This document shows positions 52,564 to 61,583 of a stretch of DNA of 64,000 bases, piece by piece. The notes beneath the pieces were generated by a model that did not search any database, was not told the origin of the DNA, and saw only the letters and a list, made by a program, of their open reading frames with translations. How positions within the stretch are numbered: position 1 is the stretch's first letter; each line of letters opens with the position of its first letter. The DNA comes from Deltaproteobacteria bacterium (GTDB lineage: Bacteria > Desulfobacterota > Binatia > UBA9968). Where the stretch lies: contig JACQUW010000107.1 in assembly GCA_016210115.1 (NCBI GenBank), positions 1-64,000 on the forward strand, read 5' to 3'. A program made the translations under genes and the position numbers.

Positions 52564-53673
52564 TTACCCCCCCACTTTCACCAGAACTCTTCGTAATTCG
52601 TCCTCGTACAATGGCAGCACCTTCTCCCACGAGTATCGCTCTGCCATCCGAAGGCATTTCTGCCCCATGATTCTTCTGAGTTTCTCATCCTGCGCCAGAA
52701 CCTGAATATAGTGTGCGATCGTTTCCGCGCCCCCGGACTCAAGCAAAAAACCTGTCTCACCGTGCTCGATCAAATCAGGAATACCTCCGACCGCCGTTGC
52801 AAGGATTGGCACTCCGTGCGCCATCGCTTCTAAGAGAACATTAGGAAATCCCTCGCTTCTGGACGGTAACACAAGCATCCGGGCCTTCTGCATGTACGCT
52901 GAGACTTCTCCCGGTGGAAGCCGGCCGACAAAGTCGATATTGGTCAGATTTCGAGCTAAACGCTGCAACCTGCGCTTCTCCGGGCCGTCTCCCACAATCA
53001 CAAGTCTCTCGTTCGGACACCTTTTCATCGCCGAGATCAAGCATCCCACTCCCTTGCCTTCAACCAACCGACCGACGTAGAGAACGACCGTGCTCTCCGC
53101 ATCTGTTCCAGATCGCGACGAAACTCCATTTGGAATAACCCCTAGTTTCGTTTCCACAAGCTTTCTTAGGCCATTGGATCCGTACTTTCGAAGTTCCGAA
53201 AGCAAATCGTCTTTAATCCTCCCGGACTGAACAATAATTCGGTCCGCATTTTTGAACACAAAAGGGGCAAAGATCTTCGTCTTGCGAAACTCGTGGATCT
53301 TGTATTCCTTTTCAGATCTGACAAATACAATAACTGGAATATGAAATAGCCGCCTCGCTACTGCGCCGATTAACCCGTCAATGATGGTTTGATAAGCCAT
53401 GATGATGTCGATCCTGCCTCTGTATCGACCCAGACGAATCAGGGTTGAAAAGACATCGGCGGGAAACCTCAGGATTGGAATGTCAATCCGGGTCCTCCTA
53501 CAAACGACGACGTCTGGTCGGGCCGGATCGTGCTCCCAACCCATTATCCGGGAACGAGTAAACAGGGTTACGTGATGGCGCCGTGACAGGAGTGTCGCCG
53601 CCTCTGATGCCTGGATCTCCGCACCTCCCACGCACTCAGGAGGAAGCCCGGCGGTCAGAATAGCTATGTTCAT
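52564..53673 (-). CDS. GT4-type glycosyltransferase
   Basis: A 369-residue GT-B glycosyltransferase. It starts ILTAGLPPECVGGAEIQASEAA, a standard acceptor-domain opening, and has VVLYVGRLVEGKGVGCLISAM and the donor site RSEGFPNVLLEAMAHGVPILATAVGG with E-x7-E. It overlaps the end of the upstream glycosyltransferase gene by 38 bases and lies directly before the zinc dehydrogenase gene. The acceptor is probably a growing surface polysaccharide or repeat unit. Confidence 0.93.
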   Translation of the reverse strand: MNIAILTAGLPPECVGGAEIQASEAATLLSRRHHVTLFTRSRIMGWEHDPARPDVVVCRRTRIDIPILRFPADVFSTLIRLGRYRGRIDIIMAYQTIIDGLIGAVARRLFHIPVIVFVRSEKEYKIHEFRKTKIFAPFVFKNADRIIVQSGRIKDDLLSELRKYGSNGLRKLVETKLGVIPNGVSSRSGTDAESTVVLYVGRLVEGKGVGCLISAMKRCPNERLVIVGDGPEKRRLQRLARNLTNIDFVGRLPPGEVSAYMQKARMLVLPSRSEGFPNVLLEAMAHGVPILATAVGGIPDLIEHGETGFLLESGGAETIAHYIQVLAQDEKLRRIMGQKCLRMAERYSWEKVLPLYEDELRRVLVKVGG

Positions 53674-54856
53674 GATCTCGTCGCGGTGATCCTTTTTTTC
53701 TCATGAGTTCGTCGTAAACCCGTTCGGTGCTGCGCCATGTCTTCTCAAAATCAAACCGGGCTTTGATTCTGAGCCTTCCTAAGGCGCCCATCTTTTCCGC
53801 TAGACTGGAATCGGCCAAAAGATTGCAGATAGCCTCTGCCAATGCGGAAGAATCCTGTACCGGCACCAATATGCCCGTTTCCTGATCAACCACGACGTCC
53901 CTATTCCCCGGCACCGCGGTCACCACAGCCGGCTTTCCCGCGGCCATCGCTTCCAGCAAAGCCATGGATATCCCTTCCGCAAAAGACGGCAGCACGAACA
54001 CCTGCGTCACAGCGAGAATCTCGGGAATGTCGGATCTTTCACCCAGAAACAGGACATGCCTCCCGAGACCAAGCTGTGAAACGAGCCCACGCAAATTCTC
54101 GCGCCCTGGCCCGTCGCCCACAATCAGAATTCTTGCGCTCGGATAGTGTCCGACCACTTCTTGACCCGCTCGAATCAAAACTTCATGTCCTTTGTTCCAA
54201 ACCAATCTCCCGATACAGGTCACGATCTTGTCGTCTTGCCGCAGGCCCCACTCGGAAAGCACAGATTCCGAATCGACGGGTCTCTCATATTCCGAAACCT
54301 CGGCGCCGTTATAAATAACCACGATTTTACTGGAATGGATTCGAAAAGAGTCCCTTAGGAGGTCTCTTACGGAATCCGAAACTGCGATCGAGCGGTCGGC
54401 GAGTTTACCGGCCAGTCGATAAAAAACAGCCCTCAAAACGTTGCGCGGGTCAAACTTGTTCCGACCAGAAGGAAAAATACCGAGCCCATGATAGGTAGCA
54501 ACAACGGCCGTTCCGGAGAGCTTTCCAACGATGCCGGCCAAGATAGCGCAGTCCGGGAGATGCGCGTGAATGATATCGATCTTTCGTCTTCGTATCAGTA
54601 TAATCAGTCTGATAACGGTCTTAATCACGTCCTTGAGAAACAGCGGCAAGAGAATGACGCTTCGCCTTGCGATGTGAAAGGTCAGGACCGGAACTCCCCT
54701 GCCCTCCAGCTCTGCCCTCAGCGGACCGTCGGATAAAGAACACACGACCGGATCATATTCTCCCTCGCGCAAGTGGAGAACCAACCGTGAAAGAAGTCTC
54801 TCCGCGCCACCAATCGTTAGCGTCTCAATAAGGTGGAGGACCGTTGGCTTCCGCAT
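53636..54856 (-). CDS. GT4-type glycosyltransferase
   Basis: A 406-residue GT-B glycosyltransferase. Motifs are HLIETLTIGGAERLLSRLVL, IIHAHLPDCAILAGIVG, VTCIGRLVWNKGHEVLIRAG, ILIVGDGPGRENLRG and the donor site FAEGISMALLEAMAAGKPAVVTAVPG. It is the first gene of the run that continues leftward; about 340 bases of non-coding DNA with a long hairpin separate it from the GHL15-type gene upstream. The ATG at 54856 is the family start. Confidence 0.93.
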   Translation of the reverse strand: MRKPTVLHLIETLTIGGAERLLSRLVLHLREGEYDPVVCSLSDGPLRAELEGRGVPVLTFHIARRSVILLPLFLKDVIKTVIRLIILIRRRKIDIIHAHLPDCAILAGIVGKLSGTAVVATYHGLGIFPSGRNKFDPRNVLRAVFYRLAGKLADRSIAVSDSVRDLLRDSFRIHSSKIVVIYNGAEVSEYERPVDSESVLSEWGLRQDDKIVTCIGRLVWNKGHEVLIRAGQEVVGHYPSARILIVGDGPGRENLRGLVSQLGLGRHVLFLGERSDIPEILAVTQVFVLPSFAEGISMALLEAMAAGKPAVVTAVPGNRDVVVDQETGILVPVQDSSALAEAICNLLADSSLAEKMGALGRLRIKARFDFEKTWRSTERVYDELMRKKGSPRRDHEHSYSDRRASS

Positions 54857-55134
54857 TGCACCGAGCGATCAAACGATATTCGCTGCTAGGCATTGCCGCG
54901 CTACTGGAACGTCACCACAAGTCAGAGCCTCGCGCCGTCGCTTAAAACCAGGATCAGTACACAAGCGCGAGCGGCAGTAATAGGCGCGCGTGCCACGGAG
55001 GTTGAATAACGCTTAGTCGAAGGGATACCTTCGCGAACTCCCGCGGCCTGGGACGGGGTCAGACTACGTGCATTGGTCGGATGAGGCGCTTGGAAGTCGT
55101 GGCGCTATCCCTTTGCGCTCGTGGGGTTGGGCGC
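54857..55134. other. non-coding stretch beside a long hairpin
   Basis: No gene is seen. A stretch near 55043-55065 (GGACGGGGTCAGACTACGTG) resembles the conserved edges of small REP-like or IS200-type elements in other bacteria, but no transposase is present. It presumably holds the promoter of the glycosyltransferase gene that starts at 54856. Confidence 0.3.
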
Positions 55135-55170
55135 GCGCCATGACGTCTCATTGAAGAGACGTCATGGCGC
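55135..55170. terminator. 15-bp perfect inverted repeat (hairpin)
   Basis: GCGCCATGACGTCTC at 55135-55149 and GAGACGTCATGGCGC at 55156-55170 pair perfectly across a six-base ATTGAA loop. It begins 26 bases after the stop of the leftward GHL15-type gene, where a terminator is expected. Neither side has a good T-run, so factor-independent termination is uncertain. A message-stabilising hairpin or a remnant of a small mobile repeat are alternatives. Confidence 0.5.
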
Positions 55171-55196
55171 TGATGAACAAGAATGTTATGAGAATT

Positions 55197-56588
55197 CTAC
55201 TGCAGTATGGACGTTTTCTTAACAAGCAAAAGCCCACTATGCGGTGCCACTTTCAGGGGGCTCCTTAATCGACGTCCCAATACATCGTAGTAGATGCCAC
55301 GAAACGCGTACGACCGCCAGTTCACAGTTGGATTGACCACAACGTCGGCATTTTCAAAAGCCCGGTTCCAAAGATCTCCGATGACCTTAACTCCTTCTAA
55401 AGGGAGGCCAAGATCCAGATCAAATTCCCTGTACCAGTAATGAGGAATGGCTGAAATGCCCTCTTTAAACGTCCAATACACCTGTCGGTCTGGAGCGGCA
55501 ACTAATAGATAGGTGAAATAGGCGTATAGTGTCCAGTCAACATCACCGGCGATGCCGGCTGTTGGTGAGTTCAGCAGAATGAGTTTGTCCTTGGGCGCGT
55601 TTAGGGCAACCTCAATATAACGTTTTATGTTTTCTGGAGGGGAATAACCCGCCGAGGAGGCTGCCTCCATAACGAAAACTTCTGCTTCTGCCCCACCTGA
55701 TACTTCCACGGCCTGCGAGAAGAAAGACGGCGTTGTCACGATTGAAAGTCCTTCCACATTAGGCACGATCGGAACACTTACCATCGATGAGACCCCTTGC
55801 AAGAAACTGAGCTGTGCCGCTTGAAATTCCGAGTCGTTGCCGTAGTTAACCTGCAGCTCAGTTCCCGCATAGTCACGATGGCTGTTGTGGAAACCCAAAA
55901 ATTGATCCAGGAGAACGCCATCCCAAACGTCGCCCGTAAGCTCAAGGGCCCTGTTAAGCTTTTCTGCAAAAAATGCTTGCCACTCTTGATTCCCTGGGTC
56001 AGGCCAGTAGCTCTCCCCTTTTATTGGGTTGCCCCACCCGTCTTTCAACAACCACTCCGGATGATAAGTAACAAGCCATTCCGTGTTCTGTTCGTCGACG
56101 CTGCCGGCGTCAATCAAGGACGCCTGCGGAGTCAAGCCTGAGTCAAAGTACATCAGTACCTTGAGAGAGGGGTTGTACTGCTTCATCACCGGTACCAGGT
56201 GACTTCGAGCAGCGACCAGCATAATTAGATCGTACTGCCGTGCGACCTTGGCGACTTCCTCCTGGCTGGGCTCAAAGCTTGCGAACAATCCGGTTGAACG
56301 AAATTTGGCCACCCGCCTACCGGCCGATCGCGTCGTAGGATAAGTGCTTAACTTGTGATCAACCACCTGAAACGTTAACTGCCGTATCTCTTCTTCTCCG
56401 AGCATTGACAAATCACAGGGAATCGCGGGGAACGGCGGTAGTCGCGTTATTGTGGTTCTTGTCGGCGTTCTCCGGGCCGTGTCGATGCAATCTGCCCACG
56501 CGAATGAACCGTGAAAAACCGGCGCGCATACCAGCCCCGAAAGAAAAACACATGTTGTAAAGCTGGATCGGAGCTCAAAGAACCTCAT
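55197..56588 (-). CDS. secreted GHL15-type (hypothetical glycosyl hydrolase-like) protein, copy 1
   Basis: About 463 residues from the ATG at 56588, preceded by an AGGGGGG site; the frame is open a further 14 codons. A signal peptide (FTTCVFLSGLVCAPVFHGSFAWA) points to export. The rest looks like a TIM-barrel glycosyl-hydrolase-like domain: FASFEPSQEEVAKVARQYDLIML, VLMYFDSGLT, YWPDPGNQEWQAFF, DVWDGVLLDQF with a likely catalytic or metal Asp, and QVYWTFKEGISAIPHYWYREFDLDLG. It is clearly paralogous to the gene at 61.6-63.0 kb. The family is known only as a hypothetical glycosyl hydrolase, so an activity on the locus's own glycan is inference. Confidence 0.72.
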   Translation of the reverse strand: MRFFELRSSFTTCVFLSGLVCAPVFHGSFAWADCIDTARRTPTRTTITRLPPFPAIPCDLSMLGEEEIRQLTFQVVDHKLSTYPTTRSAGRRVAKFRSTGLFASFEPSQEEVAKVARQYDLIMLVAARSHLVPVMKQYNPSLKVLMYFDSGLTPQASLIDAGSVDEQNTEWLVTYHPEWLLKDGWGNPIKGESYWPDPGNQEWQAFFAEKLNRALELTGDVWDGVLLDQFLGFHNSHRDYAGTELQVNYGNDSEFQAAQLSFLQGVSSMVSVPIVPNVEGLSIVTTPSFFSQAVEVSGGAEAEVFVMEAASSAGYSPPENIKRYIEVALNAPKDKLILLNSPTAGIAGDVDWTLYAYFTYLLVAAPDRQVYWTFKEGISAIPHYWYREFDLDLGLPLEGVKVIGDLWNRAFENADVVVNPTVNWRSYAFRGIYYDVLGRRLRSPLKVAPHSGLLLVKKTSILQ

Positions 56589-56918
56589 CGGTACCCCCCT
56601 AAACGTTGTTTGGATTATGCATGCTAGCAAGGCTCGTGCCTAACAGGCGTTGCAGTTCGCATAAGAACGGTTAGAGGAGACACCTCAAATCTTTACCGAA
56701 AACCTAAAGAATCTCTGGTCCCGTTTTCGAGCAGGCTCCAGGACCCTCTGCAAACTGCCGTTTTTTGTTAGTTGTGTCGCGGATTTCGCTTTCGGAAGTT
56801 AGAATAGGGGCGGGCCGCAAACACGTGAAAAAAGAGCCACAGCACAGCGGAAAAATGCAGAGGAATGCACCGTCGCTTGTTGTTTAAAATGCTCGTTAGT
56901 ACGAAGGAGTGGGGGGGA

Positions 56919-58157
56919 TCACGCACCCGTTTTCTCATTATTGAGAATGGCCTTCAACGTTGGGTATACCCGTTCCACACCTATTGCCTTTAGGCACAGA
57001 TTGTCGTTACAGGGTGTGAGTCTCTGATTATACGGGCCGACACAAGGGCTACAGGCGTAATTCGCATAAATCACCGTACAATTATCGGTCAGAGGCTTGT
57101 AGCGTGCCGGCAATTCAGGACCAAAAACCACAACAACATGGATATCCGTCAATGAGGCGAAATGCGCGGGGCCGCTGTCGTTAGTAATTAAGACTTTGGA
57201 AATATTGTAAAGATCGAGGAGATTCTTTAATGTCGTCTTTCCAGTTAGGTCCAATACTCTGTTATCTCCCACGAACTCGCATATAAAGGCCGCATCCGGT
57301 TTTTCCGACTGCACACCCGTAATGATCACGCAAATATTCTTATCTTCTAGTAGCCTTTTCACGAGAGTGGCATAGCTCTCAAGCGGCCACTTCCTCATGG
57401 GAAATAATTTGCTCGCATTTGGATTCACAACGACGATGGTTTTGGTTTCGTCTATATGAGGATTTAAGGCCTTAAGCAGGGCCCAAATCCTCTTCTTGGC
57501 GGCCGGGGTAGAAGTGATTTTTGGCAAGCGCACCTCATGACCGTCCAGGGGAAACTTCACCATCGGAATCTGTTCCACGGGTGCGTCCAATGCATAAACC
57601 AGAGCCATAAACGAGTAAACGGTATGGATGTGGGGGTTATAGATCACCCTGTGAGTTAACAAGTCACCCGTATAGATGCCCTCTTGATTGTAGCGGAAAA
57701 AGCCAACGCGCGTTTTGGCGCCGCTGAGATAGCTCAAAATGGAGCTATAGCGGACAAACATCTGAAGATTAATAACCGTATCGATCTTTTTTATTCGGCA
57801 CAGCCGCATGAATTTCAACGTGTCTTTCACCACGGAAAACGCAGACTTCTTCCGGATAGTAAAAACGTTCTCCTTTGGGATGATCTCTACTAGTTCAACG
57901 GTCTCCTCAATTTCCTTGAACAAGAGAAAATACAGGTTGGCATCCGGGTAACGGCGTTTCAGTTCTCTCATCGCCGGATATGCGATAACCGTGCTTCCCA
58001 TTTCTACCAGTTCGATGAAGAGGACATTCCGTGGTTTTTCGCGGGGCTGCGGGCTTTTAAAGTTAAACAGACGTTGCAGTTTAACGATCGCTGTAAGCAA
58101 GAAACACACAGGAATGCCAACGTGGTAGTCAATCCTGCGCATTGCATTAGGTTCCAT
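56919..58157 (-). CDS. GT9-family glycosyltransferase (heptosyltransferase-like)
   Basis: A 412-residue GT-B enzyme of family 9. It has an N-terminal hydrophobic helix (IPVCFLLTAIVKLQRLF), then VLFIELVEMGSTVIAYPAMRELKRRYP, VVVNPNASKLFPMRKWPLESYATL and LITNDSGPAHFASLTDIHVVVVFGPELP, the last being the typical GT9 donor-site region. A cysteine-rich stretch (NYACSPCVGPYN..LTPCNDNLCLK) is also common in GT9. Family members use ADP-heptose or related donors; with the heptose genes here, transfer of a heptose is plausible. A 330-base gap to the GHL15-type gene downstream (56589-56918) holds no gene. Confidence 0.9.
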   Translation of the reverse strand: MEPNAMRRIDYHVGIPVCFLLTAIVKLQRLFNFKSPQPREKPRNVLFIELVEMGSTVIAYPAMRELKRRYPDANLYFLLFKEIEETVELVEIIPKENVFTIRKKSAFSVVKDTLKFMRLCRIKKIDTVINLQMFVRYSSILSYLSGAKTRVGFFRYNQEGIYTGDLLTHRVIYNPHIHTVYSFMALVYALDAPVEQIPMVKFPLDGHEVRLPKITSTPAAKKRIWALLKALNPHIDETKTIVVVNPNASKLFPMRKWPLESYATLVKRLLEDKNICVIITGVQSEKPDAAFICEFVGDNRVLDLTGKTTLKNLLDLYNISKVLITNDSGPAHFASLTDIHVVVVFGPELPARYKPLTDNCTVIYANYACSPCVGPYNQRLTPCNDNLCLKAIGVERVYPTLKAILNNEKTGA

Positions 58158-58164
58158 GGCAACA

Positions 58165-58965
58165 CTATGAGGGTCGGCCCAACTTCATCGCATAGACCGA
58201 CACATCGCTCGAGTAAAAATAGTATAGGTACCGAAAAATGTGGATGTTTTGGACCCAAAACAGCCCCGTCTTGATTGCCGCCTTCCAGCCTTTGAGGTCA
58301 GACCGCTCAATCAAGTCAAGGCGGGTGTAAATCTTGTATCCCAACCCGTTAAGGAATGCTTTTAGCTGTTCATAGGTAAACCAATGGATGGCCGGGTGTT
58401 CCGTATAATTGACCATAGACGGGTGAGATTCCGTTATCTTTTTTAAAATTCTCTTTTTCATAGTCCCCGGAATCCACGGATAAAACGGAAAGTGATTAAT
58501 TTCGTGTTGGAAGGGATGCAGCCTATTGGTCGTCCAAAACACTAAAACACCGCCTGCTTTGAGAACCCGAGTCGCCTCTCGCAGAGTCTTCTGCCAGTCC
58601 TGGACGTGTTCCAAGAGGGAATTGGCCACGCAAACGTCAAAAACGCCTTCTTTGTAGGGCAACTCCTCCGCGCGACCCACGCTAAAGAGAGCTCTCATTC
58701 CTCTCTTTTCTAAGCGCTCTTTCGCATTCTTTATGAGACGCCCGTCGAAATCGATTCCCGCGCCTTCTAAACCATTCTCCATGCAGAACTCAGTAAATAA
58801 TCCGGGCCCGCACCCGATATCAAGAAGCTTGAAATTCGCCGACAGCGCCTTGACCCTGGACACATACTTCAGCTCATTTCGAAAGCCGTCGTACCGCCTC
58901 TCTGAAACGTTCCGCGCAGCATTATAGTCCAAAAATTTCTGTCGGTTTTCGGCTTGGTGGCTCAC
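58165..58965 (-). CDS. class I SAM-dependent methyltransferase
   Basis: About 266 residues if the GTG at 58965 is the start; the frame is open to 59070, but that part lies inside the upstream membrane-protein gene and is hydrophobic. Motif I is LLDIGCGPGLFTEFC, the acidic loop is GAGIDFDG, and FDVCVANSLLEHVQDW and LKAGGVLVFWTTNRLHPF complete a methyltransferase domain of the ubiquinone-methylase type. The C-terminal half is less conserved. It probably methylates a sugar or lipid in the glycan pathway. No clear ribosome site marks the start. Confidence 0.82.
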   Translation of the reverse strand: MSHQAENRQKFLDYNAARNVSERRYDGFRNELKYVSRVKALSANFKLLDIGCGPGLFTEFCMENGLEGAGIDFDGRLIKNAKERLEKRGMRALFSVGRAEELPYKEGVFDVCVANSLLEHVQDWQKTLREATRVLKAGGVLVFWTTNRLHPFQHEINHFPFYPWIPGTMKKRILKKITESHPSMVNYTEHPAIHWFTYEQLKAFLNGLGYKIYTRLDLIERSDLKGWKAAIKTGLFWVQNIHIFRYLYYFYSSDVSVYAMKLGRPS

Positions 58966-58982
58966 CGGGCACGACCAGGAGA

Positions 58983-61529
58983 CTACCGGATCACTCGAAA
59001 ATGCCTGAAAAATTGGGAAGGAAAGACAGCCAAGATTAAGATAAAAGACAGGGAGAGCAAGAAAGTCCACTTACTGAGCGGCGAGGCCTGTCCCCGAATC
59101 TGGATGCTATGCTCGCCCTTATGCAGCGGGACCACAATGGTGTGCATCGCGGAGCGATAGAAAGGCACCGGCTGCCCATCAACCCGGACATCGAGATACG
59201 GGAAATATGAGTAGGGAAGTTGCCCAAAACCTAGGCCATTAGAAATGTACCTCAACGTGATCGTGTCGATCGAGACGAGGAAATTTCTTACCTGGACATC
59301 CAGGGATTCTGTCTGATCGTTAATCGGTGAAACAAGATCATCCCGAACAATGAGATAATCGGCCCTACCCCGAGTCAGATCAATGTGCATCGCGTCAATC
59401 AGCGGCCTAACAATTTCTTCGTAGTGTGGCGTGCCGTAAGCATACATATCTGGATCAAAGTAACGGCCGGCCTCGATGATGTTGTCCGACTTGTAATTAG
59501 TCACAGCTTTAAGATGAAGGAGTTTATCGGAAACCAACAGGGGCCGGATCTCCCCAAATTCGATGAAACCTTCTCGAAGAGAGTACCTGGGATTTGGTTC
59601 GAGAGGAGGCATAAAGTACTGATACCGGTCCCGGAAGAGCACGAATTTGACGCCCATGAGGTAAAGCCCTTTCACCGCGAGATCCGAAACCTGCCCTTGG
59701 TGGAGATCCAAATGCAGCTTTTTGATCATTTCTGTATTATAGCTAATGGATCGCGGGCTTCCTTCGTGAAACCAACCTAGCGGCGTTTGAACCTTCGCAT
59801 AGACCGAAGGAATTCCCAGCTTTGCGGAGTCAAAATTATCCTTGAGACTTTTTGCCGGGTCATAACGGGTTGTTATGCGTTCAATGACTTTGTAATTTCC
59901 ACCAATACTTAGTAATCGGTTGTATATCGTTTCTCTGGAAACACCGTGTTCCTTATAAATGTTTTGAAATGTAATCGGTCCGAGGTCAAGAACCATCAGC
60001 GCAAGAAGGCTGATCACGATCTTGCTCTCCAGCAGTGCACCCCATCGTTTCTCCAGCTTTTCATAAAAGCCACCTTTGACAAGCAAGAATAGCATCGCGG
60101 CCGGCGTAAAAGCCGTCAACGCGGTAAGAAAGAACACAGTAAAGTTGATATTCCTGACGTTGTACATCGCGTTCGACTGAAGGGTGGCGAAACTCAACAC
60201 CATACAGATCGCCAGCGCCATGCCCGCATTCATTCTCGTCTTGATAATGTACAGAACGGAAACAACGGCAAATAGCATTACGGAAATGCCGACGTATGTG
60301 ACGTTCCCCGTCGAACCAACCGGTGTCCATCGAAGGAGCTTTCCCATAACCACCGCGAGCCCCTCTAAGGAGGGCAGCGATGGCCATAGGAGATGAAACG
60401 GTATGCGCGGCATGCCGCGAACGTGATGCATTTCGGCAATAAACGGAATCAGCGAGAACCCGCTCAAAAACACAGCCGCCAATCCTCCCAGGGAAAAGAA
60501 TGCGAAGAGGTTTATTTTAGTGTTCCGGGGAACCGCCAACCCCAAAATACGGATCAAAAGATATATGCCGATAAACACCATGCCGAAGAAAGCATACGCG
60601 TGGTGCGTAATTATCAGGGCTGCAACCAGGAAAGAAAAGGCCAAAAAACTTCTTTTACCGGCGCTACGGCCTTTGAGATGCCTCTCACAAACAAGGAGAA
60701 TCAGCGGGTATAACAAGAACACAAGCGCGAGTTGCAGTTTTCCTTGATACAGCACGATATAGATTCGCTGAACCATTAAGCCATAGCCCGCCGCCCCTAC
60801 CAAAGCCGGCAAGACGCCTTCGGTGACCAGGCGCAAAAAATGGAACATGACGAAAATCGACATCACATGCGAAATCCATAGGACAAGCTTCGTAGCCAAA
60901 TGGATATCATTCACAACAACATTGATGGCTCCGACTACCGTAAAAAATAACGGACCGTAATACTGCACCAGCGGGAAGCCGCCATACCAGTAATTGGACC
61001 AGACAGGCAATTGCAGTTTTCTTAGATGTTCGGCCACCATCCAGCTTCTGATGGTGTGCGTCTCGGTGTCTCCCATAAATATCTGACCTGAGGCTAAGTA
61101 GTAGCGCGTCACAACAAGGGAAAAACCGATTAAGAACAGCTTCAAAGCTAAAGGCCGCAAACTCAGCTCGCGCAGATAACGAGAAAGCGCATGACGGTGG
61201 ATTTCGCAGAGGACGAGCGCCACAAGCGAGAGAGCTAAAAGAAAAACAACCACCCAATCCAAAGGTTCCAAGATGGACGTCCAATTCGCGAGGGCTATTT
61301 TCACGGCGTTCCGTCTTATAATTTGGGTCTGGTCATTGGCGGCGGAAGACAAAACAAACTCTTTAATCCGCCGGATCGCGGTGTTTTGAATAACGAAAAT
61401 CAACAGCGCCGAAAAACTCAGCAGCCCGATAACCGCGGCGTTCGTTCCGGCAATTTTTCTCATCATCGCGAGCACGCGCCGCTCAGTCGGAGCACGGGAA
61501 ACGCTTCGACGGCGGTCCGAATTATCCAC
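58983..61529 (-). CDS. large multi-pass membrane protein (PTPS-related / GT-C-like)
   Basis: An 848-residue protein with about eleven to thirteen hydrophobic segments in its first 550 residues and a soluble extracytoplasmic C-terminal part (about 550-810), then a final membrane helix. The segment QLPVWSNYWYGGFPLVQYYGPLFF is characteristic of the '6-pyruvoyl-tetrahydropterin synthase-related' membrane family, whose members resemble GT-C glycosyltransferases with a large periplasmic domain. An acidic residue pair in GDTETHTIRSW near 150 sits where GT-C enzymes have a metal-site motif. It probably moves a sugar from a lipid carrier, but this is inferred from topology. Confidence 0.8.
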   Translation of the reverse strand: MDNSDRRRSVSRAPTERRVLAMMRKIAGTNAAVIGLLSFSALLIFVIQNTAIRRIKEFVLSSAANDQTQIIRRNAVKIALANWTSILEPLDWVVVFLLALSLVALVLCEIHRHALSRYLRELSLRPLALKLFLIGFSLVVTRYYLASGQIFMGDTETHTIRSWMVAEHLRKLQLPVWSNYWYGGFPLVQYYGPLFFTVVGAINVVVNDIHLATKLVLWISHVMSIFVMFHFLRLVTEGVLPALVGAAGYGLMVQRIYIVLYQGKLQLALVFLLYPLILLVCERHLKGRSAGKRSFLAFSFLVAALIITHHAYAFFGMVFIGIYLLIRILGLAVPRNTKINLFAFFSLGGLAAVFLSGFSLIPFIAEMHHVRGMPRIPFHLLWPSLPSLEGLAVVMGKLLRWTPVGSTGNVTYVGISVMLFAVVSVLYIIKTRMNAGMALAICMVLSFATLQSNAMYNVRNINFTVFFLTALTAFTPAAMLFLLVKGGFYEKLEKRWGALLESKIVISLLALMVLDLGPITFQNIYKEHGVSRETIYNRLLSIGGNYKVIERITTRYDPAKSLKDNFDSAKLGIPSVYAKVQTPLGWFHEGSPRSISYNTEMIKKLHLDLHQGQVSDLAVKGLYLMGVKFVLFRDRYQYFMPPLEPNPRYSLREGFIEFGEIRPLLVSDKLLHLKAVTNYKSDNIIEAGRYFDPDMYAYGTPHYEEIVRPLIDAMHIDLTRGRADYLIVRDDLVSPINDQTESLDVQVRNFLVSIDTITLRYISNGLGFGQLPYSYFPYLDVRVDGQPVPFYRSAMHTIVVPLHKGEHSIQIRGQASPLSKWTFLLSLSFILILAVFPSQFFRHFRVIR

Positions 61530-61583
61530 TTGAATCGCAGGCGTACAACCAGCAGAAATCCACTACCTGACCGATCCTCCAGA

